A stretch of DNA of 64,000 nt, taken from NCBI RefSeq assembly GCF_014195535.1, contig NZ_JACIBY010000001.1, positions 499,748-563,747 on the forward strand, written 5' to 3'. A program made the position numbers and the translations under genes. Positions within the stretch are counted from its first letter, which is position 1; every line of letters starts with the position of its first letter. Source of the DNA: Runella defluvii. Lineage in GTDB: Bacteria > Bacteroidota > Bacteroidia > Cytophagales > Spirosomataceae. The notes under the pieces were generated by a model. That model did not search any database, had not been told where the DNA came from, and saw only the letters and a program-made list of their open reading frames with translations. This document shows, in pieces, positions 9,189-17,432 of this stretch.

Positions 9189-10801
9189 TTTGTCTTAATG
9201 TTTTGTTGTTGAGCTGGTTGGAACGTCGCCACACTGCATTTTGCATCTTCAAAATAAAGCTTTCCTTGTCGGTCAAAATGCAACCAACGTACTTTATACG
9301 TACCAGGTTTTATGTCTGACGATGGGGGAGGTACAATGGCTTTTGAGCCTTTGATGAAGTAGTGTTTGTAATTGAATATATTCCTAAACGAATGTTTTCG
9401 GGCTTGCCAAGTAGGAAATACATACTGATGTTGGGCATTGGAAAGCACGATGTAGAGGCCGCCATCACGAAGGTCGTAAAGGCGATATTCGGATTGAAAC
9501 AATTCAAGAGAATTGTTTTTGACCAAACACGCTTGGCCCTTAAAGACAGAATCCTTGGGAATAGGGATATTCTCCAAAAACAACGAAGGAGCCCGATAAA
9601 TAGCACTAGAGGTAATGCCATCATTACGCCAGTTGAAGCAACTGGTGACGTTGTACTTCCGTAATTGAATCGTGTCGTATAAGTGATAATGCTGATTGCA
9701 GGCAAAAAGGTAGGCCGCCCCAACAACAAACGTCATCGTCATCACTTCGCGGAAACGAGGGTGCGCCAAGCGCGTCAGATAAGCGACATTAAAGCTTAGT
9801 AGTAAGGCAGAATATAATTTATACCGACTGGTAAGCATGATTTCGGCTCCAAGTCCAGCCCGCGAATACACGACAATAAGCGCCGTTCCTAAAGCAAAAA
9901 GGACACCGCCCACGTAAAAATAGTCGAAAGAGTCGAGCTCAAAATTCCGTTTCCAGTAGCTGCGCAAAATATAGAGCAGCATACTAAAACTTACAAAAAT
10001 CGTAAGTGCACCAAACCAGACAGGCATTTGGGTGGGAAAGTTGCCAAAGGGCAAACTTTCGGTCAATGAACCACAAAAAAGCAAGTAGCCCCGAATAAAC
10101 TCTTTGATACTTCCCGTGGCGCTTAGGTCGGTAGGAGGGCGTTGGTAGTCCCAAAAATAAAGCAAAATACAAAAGGCGCTGAAAGCCAGCCAAATGAGCG
10201 ATATTTTCCAGCGTTTTTGGAGCAAAAGAATACCCAAGGCCAGTGGCATGACGAACAGGCCATTTCCGCTGGTAAAGAGACCCATAAAAGCTGTAGGAAG
10301 CGCCCACCACCAGTAAGCATCGGCACGGCTGAGTTTCCAGAAAGTAAGCATGGCCCACGCAACGACCCAAATATTTTGTACCGCTGCCATTCCCCAAAAC
10401 GCATTTTCCCAAAACGCCAACGAAAACCAAAACGTAGCAATGGGAAGAGCATACCAAACCGCGCCTTGAAGGGGTTTGAAAAAGCGCGTAAGCAACCACC
10501 AAATTAAGAGCAAGGCGAGGTTGCCAAAGAACATTAAGTGCTCGTAGTTGATGTGCCCAAAGATTTTATAATCAATGACCGTAACAAGCCGCGTCAGGGC
10601 AATACGATGCTCGTTGTGTTGGCGGTAGAGTTCGTAAAGTTTGCCCCCGACACTTTCGGTTTTGTCGAAATTAAGTACCGTCGCTTTGAGTGCATGGTCG
10701 TCCCATTTGGGAATATTGATGGCATAACGATTCCAGAGCTGATAGTAAGCAAATATCAGCGCCATTGTAACCACTAAAGAAGCGATGGCTCGTTTATTCA
10801 T
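9182..10801 (-). CDS. Multispanning membrane protein of polysaccharide cluster (paralogue 1)
   Basis: 539 residues with about ten hydrophobic helices and a soluble C-terminal domain of ~140 residues. It shares landmarks with the protein at 11855-13534: an acidic site after the first helix (KWDDH), HNEHRIALTRL, a GN in the next helix, TSGNGLFV and LLQKRWK. The acidic loop after helix 1 is the sort of site seen in GT-C glycosyltransferases, so lipid-linked sugar transfer or polymer handling is a reasonable guess, but I do not recognise the family firmly (possibly DUF6056-like). It lies 9 bases after the transketolase C-subunit gene and overlaps the acyltransferase start. Confidence 0.7.
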   Translation of the reverse strand: MNKRAIASLVVTMALIFAYYQLWNRYAINIPKWDDHALKATVLNFDKTESVGGKLYELYRQHNEHRIALTRLVTVIDYKIFGHINYEHLMFFGNLALLLIWWLLTRFFKPLQGAVWYALPIATFWFSLAFWENAFWGMAAVQNIWVVAWAMLTFWKLSRADAYWWWALPTAFMGLFTSGNGLFVMPLALGILLLQKRWKISLIWLAFSAFCILLYFWDYQRPPTDLSATGSIKEFIRGYLLFCGSLTESLPFGNFPTQMPVWFGALTIFVSFSMLLYILRSYWKRNFELDSFDYFYVGGVLFALGTALIVVYSRAGLGAEIMLTSRYKLYSALLLSFNVAYLTRLAHPRFREVMTMTFVVGAAYLFACNQHYHLYDTIQLRKYNVTSCFNWRNDGITSSAIYRAPSLFLENIPIPKDSVFKGQACLVKNNSLELFQSEYRLYDLRDGGLYIVLSNAQHQYVFPTWQARKHSFRNIFNYKHYFIKGSKAIVPPPSSDIKPGTYKVRWLHFDRQGKLYFEDAKCSVATFQPAQQQNIKTNW

Positions 10802-10810
10802 AAAATCCGT

Positions 10811-11734
10811 TTAGCGACTTAATGAGTGACTAAAGGAGTGAAGCGTGCGAACAATGTTGGCAGAATCCAAACCCGATTGTGCCTGATGGTAGCTTTGGCT
10901 GCCATAGAGTCCGTCGGGGTATCCTTGGGCGGCGAGCGATTTGAAATTCTTAGGATGTACACCAGCTTCAAGCAATTTTACCGAAAGCTGCTGGGCGAGC
11001 CCACCAATGCTTACGTGTTCTTCAACCACCAAAATGGTATCGACTTGGCGTAGTTCTTCGATGGTAGAGGGAGAAAGCTCAAGCGGAAGTGTAAGCGCTG
11101 TATAAATATTACACTCATCGGCTAGCTCAGTTTGAGGGAGTGCTTTCAGCACATTGGAGACAATCGGACCTAAAGCGACAATGGCCGTAGTCGGTTGGGT
11201 ACTTTGGTGAATTTTTTTGAGGGAACCTGACAACACAGAACCTTCAGGCGTAAGGCCACCTACGCCAAGCCGTAAATAGGCGGGACGTTTTTCTTCTACT
11301 ATCGTCGTCAATGAAAATTCAACTTCATCGCTAAAAGCAGGAATCCACGTTTTTACATTCTGAAGACTACTCAAACAAGCCAAATCTTCGATGGCATGGT
11401 GAGTACTTCCCATGATTCCGTAGCCGTAGCCGCCGCCGTTACCTACCAAAAAAACGGGGAGATTATGCAAACAGGCATCGTTGCGGAATTGTTCTAGGCA
11501 ACGGTAAACGACAAAAGGAGCGATGCTATAACAAAAAACTTTGTAGCCGCGATAGGCCATTCCTGCCGCTACTCCGACCATGTTTTGTTCGGCTACCCCC
11601 GCATTGATGAAGCGTTTGCCTAGTTTTTCTTGGAGGTTTTCGAGGGCGTTGTAGCCCAAGTCACCTGTAATAAACACAATCGATTCATCGGCGAGGGCCA
11701 ATTTTTCAATAGCGGCTGAAAATTCTTTACGCAT
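10811..11734 (-). CDS. Transketolase-like C-terminal subunit
   Basis: 307 residues, the pyrimidine-binding and C-terminal domains of a transketolase or DXS-type enzyme. Visible signatures: ITGDLGYNAL, RFINAGVAEQNMVGVAAGMA (the Glu of AEQN contacts the thiamine ring), and GGYGYGIMGSTHHAIEDLA. It must pair with a separate diphosphate-binding subunit; the matching N-terminal gene lies at 16614-17432, separated by five genes in the same orientation. The combined length (~579) is near that of a full transketolase. Substrate unknown; inferred to make a special sugar precursor for the surface polymer. Confidence 0.8.
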   Translation of the reverse strand: MRKEFSAAIEKLALADESIVFITGDLGYNALENLQEKLGKRFINAGVAEQNMVGVAAGMAYRGYKVFCYSIAPFVVYRCLEQFRNDACLHNLPVFLVGNGGGYGYGIMGSTHHAIEDLACLSSLQNVKTWIPAFSDEVEFSLTTIVEEKRPAYLRLGVGGLTPEGSVLSGSLKKIHQSTQPTTAIVALGPIVSNVLKALPQTELADECNIYTALTLPLELSPSTIEELRQVDTILVVEEHVSIGGLAQQLSVKLLEAGVHPKNFKSLAAQGYPDGLYGSQSYHQAQSGLDSANIVRTLHSFSHSLSR

Positions 11735-11854
11735 AATGTATAGCTATTTTTCCCGTGTAAGAACACAGGAATCTCAGAAAACTTACCACAAAATAAGCGA
11801 AATTCGGAAGGTTACCCAAATACACAGAAGTGAATTCGTGGGGACTGCATTACT

Positions 11855-13534
11855 TTATTGCTCAAAGTATGAAGCTTGCCAGTGATAAGAAAGCTCATTT
11901 TGAGCGTTTATACGGGCGTAGCCTATTTGGTATTTACCTTTGGGAAAATGCGCGTAGGTAATAAAGGTGTTAAAATTCCCGTAATAGTACGGATTCCCCA
12001 TCAGCACCAATCGAAAACTTCGATGGTCATAATGCGATGCTTCCAAATATATTTTGTTGGTAGATAGGTTCTTAAATACAAAATAATAATTGTTTTGATG
12101 GCCGATGGATGACAAGTCATCGGCAAAGCCTTTGAGATGAAGTTCTTTCGCTTGTGGGTCTAATTTGATTTCTAAACTTTGGGTTGAATCAGAGACGGGT
12201 AAGACTTTGAAAGCTGACGGGGGGACTTCGTAAGTCTTGACTTTTTTTGCTTCGTTTAGGACTAACTTCGACGCACCTTCCCAATAAGCGGTATCGCGAT
12301 AGATAAACCATTCGCTGTTTTGTTGCCAATTGAACTGACCTGCCGTGAAGTTACGTTTGTAAAAATCAAAAATGTTGTAAAAACAAAAATAAGAAAGAAC
12401 CGCAAAGAAAAGTGTCATAGAAGTAACTACAAGGAAGCCTTGTCGCTTAGCTTGCAGCCACGGAATAAGATACATGTACGAAACGACCAGCACCACAACC
12501 GAATGAACACGATAACGATTGATGTGCATGAGAATGTCGTCACGATGCACCCGAGCGGTGGTTAATAATAAACCAGTAAGGATAATAAAAGTTAAAACAC
12601 CAACAATGAAAATCCGATAACGACTAAGTGTTTTATCCATATCGGGTGATTTTTGGAGAAAATTGACAAGTACTTTGTAAAGCAAAAATAAATAAAGGCA
12701 AGTAATCAAAATCCCCGTGATAATCGACCAATAATCATCGGAAGCGAGGTTTTTGGGCCATTGTTCGCTCCAGTTGAGTGCCGAACCTGTGAATACAAAA
12801 AAATTAATAATGACGTATAAAGGGTGTTCGAGCAGATGGGAAAGTGGGTTGTTGCGGCTTTGGTAATGGACGTAATTAGAAAAATATAAGCCGATTATGA
12901 GGGCAATAGCACCTATCCAAAAAGCGGTGTCTTTCCATCTTTTTTGCAGACAAAGAACCATGAGTCCTACCCCCCAAATGAGCATTCCGTTGCCAAAAGT
13001 ATAAGTACAAAGTAGGGCGCTGCCAATGGCCAACCAAAAATTAACAGGCTTAGAGGTAGAAAGCCAGTGAATGGTGAGAATGGCAAAAAACGCCACTGAA
13101 TTGTAGGCCAATGTAGCCGCAGGCCATAACACACCATCGAACGAATAAGACGGTTGAAATACAATGAGGGCAGCAGGCAGCAGGAAATGGATGGGTAGAT
13201 TGGCCCGACGTAATTGTCGGTAAACAATGTAAAGTATCCCTACCAAAGAAAGATTTCCAATGAGGATAATGAGATAAAAAGAAACACTACCCGTGAGTAA
13301 ATACTGTCCCAACACGACAAAGCGCGTATAAAACAACCTGTGTTCAACAAACTGAGCCGTTAGCAGACTCCATTTGTCGTAGAGCGTATGGGCATTGGTA
13401 AGGTAGTTCGCCAAGAAGTGGAGAATCAAATCAAAGTCATCTCCTTGAGGAAGATCCACGGCGAAATACCCAATAAAAATGCCAAACACAGAGACAATGG
13501 CTATCAATGATAACCACACGTAAAGAGGTTTCAT
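11855..13534 (-). CDS. Multispanning membrane protein of polysaccharide cluster (paralogue 2)
   Basis: 559 residues, about ten membrane helices plus a soluble C-terminal domain from about residue 430. It is a divergent relative of the 9182-10801 product: acidic loop after helix 1 (DLPQGDDFD), FVEHRLFYTRF, a GN in the following helix, TFGNGMLI and CLQKRWK occur in the same order and spacing. The shared EHR-x3-TR motif on one side of the membrane is probably functional. A GT-C-like glycosyltransferase or a polymer export/assembly role is an inference. It follows the epimerase-GT2 fusion by 46 bases. Confidence 0.7.
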   Translation of the reverse strand: MKPLYVWLSLIAIVSVFGIFIGYFAVDLPQGDDFDLILHFLANYLTNAHTLYDKWSLLTAQFVEHRLFYTRFVVLGQYLLTGSVSFYLIILIGNLSLVGILYIVYRQLRRANLPIHFLLPAALIVFQPSYSFDGVLWPAATLAYNSVAFFAILTIHWLSTSKPVNFWLAIGSALLCTYTFGNGMLIWGVGLMVLCLQKRWKDTAFWIGAIALIIGLYFSNYVHYQSRNNPLSHLLEHPLYVIINFFVFTGSALNWSEQWPKNLASDDYWSIITGILITCLYLFLLYKVLVNFLQKSPDMDKTLSRYRIFIVGVLTFIILTGLLLTTARVHRDDILMHINRYRVHSVVVLVVSYMYLIPWLQAKRQGFLVVTSMTLFFAVLSYFCFYNIFDFYKRNFTAGQFNWQQNSEWFIYRDTAYWEGASKLVLNEAKKVKTYEVPPSAFKVLPVSDSTQSLEIKLDPQAKELHLKGFADDLSSIGHQNNYYFVFKNLSTNKIYLEASHYDHRSFRLVLMGNPYYYGNFNTFITYAHFPKGKYQIGYARINAQNELSYHWQASYFEQ

Positions 13535-13580
13535 AACACGGTATTGAATGACTAATAATGGGTTACGTACTACACTCCGT

Positions 13581-15584
13581 TTACTTCTTTCGCTGTTTCA
13601 CTAATGTCATTATCTCCTCAGAAGTACGGAACGTCTTAGACCCTTTTTGGATTTTGGTACGAATAAACTTAGGCCGCTTCTTCGTTTCTTCAAAAATCTT
13701 GCTGATGTATTCTCCTAAAAATGAGATTCCTAAGAGCGTCAATCCTCCGAAAAGTACAATCAAAATAATGACTGTTGTGAACCCTTGCGGGGTGTCGGGA
13801 GCAAAGAAGTATTTGGCTAAAATCTGATAGAAAATCCCAAGAATAGACAAGCCTGTGAGCATAAAACCAGCGTAACTCATGAGTTCGAGTGGAGCAAAGC
13901 TAAAGGAGAAAATCGCTTTCTTAGCCCACCAAATGTTTTTCCGCCAGTTGTTGGTACTTACCCCAAACATTCGCTCAGGACGAACGTAGTCAACGCCCGT
14001 TTGTTTGAATCCAACCCACGCCCGTAAGCCGCGTAAAAACTGTTCAGTTTCAGGCAATGCGACGAGTTCTTTGACAACCTTGCGGTCAATCATCGAGAAG
14101 TCGCCCGCATCGCGTGGAATGGGAACGTAGCTTAGGTTTTGGAATATTTTGTAAAACATTTTATAGAAAAAATGAATATGAGGCTTCATTTCCCGCTGTA
14201 CGCGCACGCCATAAACGACATCGAAGCCTGTGCTCCATTTGTCATAAAACTGAGGGATAATCTCAGGTGGATCTTGTAAATCTCCGTCCATCAGCACCAC
14301 CGCGTTGCCCGTTGAAATTTCCATTCCACTTAAAAAGGCAGACTGTGAGCCAAAATTTCGTGAGTGAGTTATCCCAATCACGTTAGGGTCGCGTTGGCAA
14401 ATGGCATTGATAACTTCTTCTTGGTTATCGGGTGAAGCATCGTTGACAAAGATGATTTCGTAACGAACCTTCATTTGATTGAACGTCTTCACCAAGCGAT
14501 CGTACATAAACGGAATCGCTTGGGCATCTTTGTAACAAGCAATAATGGCCGTAATGACGGGATTTAGCTTGGGGTTTTGGAAAGCAGGAAGTACATTTTC
14601 TTCGTACTTACTTTCTACTTGCCAGTCGCGGTATTTGGTCAAGCCTTCGCTGAGTGGTGTGTGTGCCTTCCAGCCCAAATCGCGCTCGGCGGCGGTAGGG
14701 TCGCCGTACCATTCGGCCAAGTCCCAACCACGGTTAGGCATACTTCCCCAAACGGGGGCGTCGGTCAGTTGAAAAGCCGTGCGTGTGGTATCGACCAATT
14801 CGCGCATGGTCGTTTTTCGACCCGTTCCGATGTTGTACGAATTTCCTGAAATCGACGAGTTGACTTGCAACGCAGCGTCAATAAAAGCCTCAACGCAATC
14901 GTCCACATAGACAAAATCGCGGCTAATATCGGGCGAAACGAGCGGAGGGTATTTGTCTTTACGAGCTTCCTCAATCAGTCGAGGAATCAAGCGGTCAGGC
15001 TCTTCCCAAGCACCATAAATGGAATAGAGGCGTAAATTGAGCGCTTTTCGTTGGTGAACTTTTGCATAAAACTCAATCAGGTACGCCGCCGATACTTTCG
15101 AAACGGCATAGTGGCTATTGGGTTTTACAGGGTCACTTTCTTTGGGTGCCGAGCAGTTGAAACCATACTCAGAACTACTCCCTGCGTGAATATAGACGGT
15201 TTCATCGGTACATTTTTCGAGAATATTTACCGTTCCGATGACGTTGGTCTCATAAATGAGATTGACGTTTTTTTGTTTACTGTAAGCCCCGTACGCGGCA
15301 AGGTTGAAAATGGTACGTGGCTTATATTTGTCAAAAATCTCTTCCACCGAATGGTCAGATAAAATATCGCAGTGAACGATGTTTTCAAACGGTACATTCA
15401 AAAGCTTTAAGCGCCAAGCTTTGGTGGCATCGTGGGTGAGTGCATACACATCCTGACGCACGCTATAAATGTCTTTGAACAAGTTGGCTCCGATGAAACC
15501 ACTCGCCCCAAATACAAAAATGGGGCCTTTGAGCTGTTGTATTTTGTCTTTGTACACCAAAACGGTATTAGTTTGTCTGCTCAT
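13581..15584 (-). CDS. Fusion: NAD-dependent sugar epimerase/dehydratase + GT2
   Basis: 667 residues, two enzymes in one chain. Residues ~21-325 are an extended SDR: GASGFIG at 26-32, Ser of HAGSSSEYG near 136, and catalytic Tyr159-x3-Lys163. Residues ~343-580 are a DPM1/GtrB-type GT2: FVNDASPDN (~379), HSRNFGSQSAF, and MDGDLQDPP (432-440, metal site). Two membrane helices follow (~590-650). The first half makes or modifies a nucleotide sugar and the second half moves sugar onto a polyprenyl phosphate carrier, so channelling between them is plausible. ATG 15584 overlaps the end of the HepT-like gene by 17 bases. No frameshift is needed for the fusion. Confidence 0.85.
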   Translation of the reverse strand: MSRQTNTVLVYKDKIQQLKGPIFVFGASGFIGANLFKDIYSVRQDVYALTHDATKAWRLKLLNVPFENIVHCDILSDHSVEEIFDKYKPRTIFNLAAYGAYSKQKNVNLIYETNVIGTVNILEKCTDETVYIHAGSSSEYGFNCSAPKESDPVKPNSHYAVSKVSAAYLIEFYAKVHQRKALNLRLYSIYGAWEEPDRLIPRLIEEARKDKYPPLVSPDISRDFVYVDDCVEAFIDAALQVNSSISGNSYNIGTGRKTTMRELVDTTRTAFQLTDAPVWGSMPNRGWDLAEWYGDPTAAERDLGWKAHTPLSEGLTKYRDWQVESKYEENVLPAFQNPKLNPVITAIIACYKDAQAIPFMYDRLVKTFNQMKVRYEIIFVNDASPDNQEEVINAICQRDPNVIGITHSRNFGSQSAFLSGMEISTGNAVVLMDGDLQDPPEIIPQFYDKWSTGFDVVYGVRVQREMKPHIHFFYKMFYKIFQNLSYVPIPRDAGDFSMIDRKVVKELVALPETEQFLRGLRAWVGFKQTGVDYVRPERMFGVSTNNWRKNIWWAKKAIFSFSFAPLELMSYAGFMLTGLSILGIFYQILAKYFFAPDTPQGFTTVIILIVLFGGLTLLGISFLGEYISKIFEETKKRPKFIRTKIQKGSKTFRTSEEIMTLVKQRKK

Positions 15585-15924
15585 TGTTTAATTCAACTCT
15601 CAATACTTCCTCAATTTCAATCAAAAGCGAAATTGAAGTGTATTTGGAAGCGTTCCATACCAAATCTAAATCAACATTTAGATAATCGTGGATTAATCTA
15701 TCCCTAAAGCCAGCCATTTGTTTCCATTTAATTGAAGGGTATTTTTCCCTTAATTCCATAGAAACGCGCTTGGTAGCTTCTCCCATTACTTCAAACTGCC
15801 TAATGCACGCATCTTGTATCATGCGTTGTTGCATAAACTGCTCAAGACTCACCTCTTCTGTATATTCAATGATTGTTAGAAGACAGCCTTGAATGTGTTC
15901 AAGATAGAGTAAATCACTTTTCAT
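15568..15924 (-). CDS. hepT: HEPN-family toxin, HepT-like (DUF86)
   Basis: 118 residues, all helical, normal length for HepT. The HEPN ribonuclease motif R-x4-H-x-Y is intact: Arg74, His79 and Tyr81 in FRDRLIHDY. Known HepT proteins cleave RNA and are silenced by AMPylation of the motif tyrosine by their MNT partner, which here is the gene just upstream. ATG 15924 is chosen over TTG 15936 because it starts the first HEPN helix; it overlaps the mntA-like stop by 11 bases. Its own last 17 bases overlap the epimerase-GT2 start, so the toxin is locked into the polysaccharide operon on its 3' side. Confidence 0.85.
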   Translation of the reverse strand: MKSDLLYLEHIQGCLLTIIEYTEEVSLEQFMQQRMIQDACIRQFEVMGEATKRVSMELREKYPSIKWKQMAGFRDRLIHDYLNVDLDLVWNASKYTSISLLIEIEEVLRVELNNEQTN

Positions 15925-16210
15925 AAATGAAAACAATATCTTGATTTATATTTTTTTGAACCCGTTGGTTCGACGATTTTAAAGCATTTTCAGTTACTAA
16001 ATCCACTTTTGTGTTTAAAAGAACTTCTAAGTCATCCCAAATTTCCATGAATTGAAACAAGTCAATAGGTATTCCTAGGTTTATTAGTAAGTCTAAATCG
16101 CTATTATTTGTGTTTTCACCACGAGCCACAGAACCAAATACCCCAATTTTAGTCGGTTTATAGGGCATTAAGTAATTGATGATTGCCGTATTTTGTTCTT
16201 GGGTCGTCAT
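15914..16210 (-). CDS. mntA: MNT-family nucleotidyltransferase antitoxin, MntA-like
   Basis: 98 residues, a minimal nucleotidyltransferase domain. GSVARGENTNNSDLDLLI (26-43) contains the full GS-x10-DxD catalytic signature (Asp38, Asp40), followed by a third acidic residue in KVDLVTE. Family knowledge: MntA adds AMP to the Tyr of the HEPN toxin and neutralises it. The gene order MntA then HepT with overlapping ends is typical. Position in a polysaccharide operon, 14 bases after a coiled-coil gene, is not. Confidence 0.88.
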   Translation of the reverse strand: MTTQEQNTAIINYLMPYKPTKIGVFGSVARGENTNNSDLDLLINLGIPIDLFQFMEIWDDLEVLLNTKVDLVTENALKSSNQRVQKNINQDIVFIYEK

Positions 16211-16224
16211 GTTAACAATAATCT

Positions 16225-16617
16225 CTAATTGCGATTTTGAAGAATCGTAATAATCGTATCTAGCTTGGTTTCCACGTTTTCGAGCCGTTGTTCTACTTTT
16301 CCCAGTCTGTTCTCTACGTTTTCGAGTCTGTTTTCCAAATTGTCAAAGCGTTTTTCTAGGGTTTCAAAACGGGCTTTAAGTTCGGCTAACTGGGCTTCAA
16401 ACTCGCTCTGTTTGCGGAGTAGGAACTGAATATCATCGCTATTTTGCTGGATTCCTCTCAGGCATAGTTTAACGGCTTCTTCGAGGCGTTTTATTTGTAA
16501 AGACAATCGTTCAAGTTTGGCCGAATGTTCTTCTAAAATCGCCGTATGTTCGTCTTGCTTGATGGCAAATTCGGCAATCAAAAGTTCTAATTGGTCAAGG
16601 CGCTCACGTTCAGTCAT
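16225..16617 (-). CDS. Small coiled-coil protein
   Basis: 130 residues, almost entirely heptad repeat: leucines, isoleucines and acidic/basic residues spaced in 7s, with an internal repeat of the type FDNLENRLENVENRLGKVEQ between about 90 and 120. There is no signal peptide, membrane helix or enzymatic motif. ATG 16617 overlaps the transketolase N-subunit stop as ATGA, so it is co-translated with it. It could be a scaffold or oligomerisation factor; function unknown. Confidence 0.65.
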   Translation of the reverse strand: MTERERLDQLELLIAEFAIKQDEHTAILEEHSAKLERLSLQIKRLEEAVKLCLRGIQQNSDDIQFLLRKQSEFEAQLAELKARFETLEKRFDNLENRLENVENRLGKVEQRLENVETKLDTIITILQNRN

Positions 16618-17432
16618 GACAATAAATAGGTTTGTTGTACGTCTGAGACGGCCGTAGCGTACAAATCGTCACTCATCGGCAAGTAGTGCCATTCCATGCG
16701 GTTTTCCATGTACGAAACCCCTTTACCTTTAATGGTATGCGCAATAATTACTTTTGGTATCCCATTTTTGCGGGTTTTAAGCTCCGCGATTTGTTCGATT
16801 AGTTCGGCAGGATTATGTCCATTGACTTCGACCACGTCAAAACCAATCGCGCGCCATTTGACGGCATCGGCCGAATCGCCCAAAATTTCGTTGGTATAAC
16901 CAAATCCCTGAAGACCATTGCGGTCAATCAACACAATCAAGTTATCTAACCCTTTCTGGATGGCATAATGCGCTGCTTCCCAAGTGGTTCCTTCGTTGGT
17001 TTCTCCGTCCGACATCAAAACGAAGGAGATTCCATCATTTTCTGATAGTTTATTAGCTTGGGCAATGCCCGTCGCAATCGGAAGTCCGTGGCCCAGTGAA
17101 CCCGTTGCAAACGGAATGCCTGCGTGTTTATTAGGGGCAGGGTGGGCGGGAAGGGTAGTGCCGTCTTGATAAAACGTATCTAAGATTTCGTCCGAAATTT
17201 CACCCAAATGATTCAGGGTCACGTACAAAGCCGCAGCTGCGTGGCCTTTGGACAAAATAAAGGAATCTTGCGGACGCTTGTGATGAACCAACGACCCAAT
17301 GAGCAAGTCAATACAACTCAACGAGCACCCGATATGGCCCGCATTGGCTTTTTTGTATAGACCCAACACCTTCAAACGAAGTTCGCCGCTGAGTTTTAAA
17401 TAATCTGTTGCGAGAGCTTGTGTTTCGACCAT
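16614..17432 (-). CDS. Transketolase-like N-terminal subunit
   Basis: 272 residues, the thiamine-diphosphate-binding half of transketolase. Signatures: KANAGHIGCSLSCIDLL (~28-44), SKGHAAAALY, GSLGHGLPIATGIA, and the Mg-diphosphate motif beginning SDGETNEGTTWEAA (~140-153) and ending VLIDRN. The partner C-subunit is at 10811-11734. The start overlaps the stop of the GT39 gene (TAATG), and the stop overlaps the coiled-coil gene (ATGA), so translation is coupled on both sides. Confidence 0.85.
   Translation of the reverse strand: MVETQALATDYLKLSGELRLKVLGLYKKANAGHIGCSLSCIDLLIGSLVHHKRPQDSFILSKGHAAAALYVTLNHLGEISDEILDTFYQDGTTLPAHPAPNKHAGIPFATGSLGHGLPIATGIAQANKLSENDGISFVLMSDGETNEGTTWEAAHYAIQKGLDNLIVLIDRNGLQGFGYTNEILGDSADAVKWRAIGFDVVEVNGHNPAELIEQIAELKTRKNGIPKVIIAHTIKGKGVSYMENRMEWHYLPMSDDLYATAVSDVQQTYLLS

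Noticed and set aside
10142-10507. Plus-strand 121-codon frame
   Set aside because: Antisense to the membrane protein at 9182-10801, no start context, no domain.
10811-11734. Interpretation as DXS (isoprenoid pathway)
   Set aside because: The matching N-terminal subunit is separate, the total lacks the extra DXS domain, and the neighbours are polysaccharide genes.
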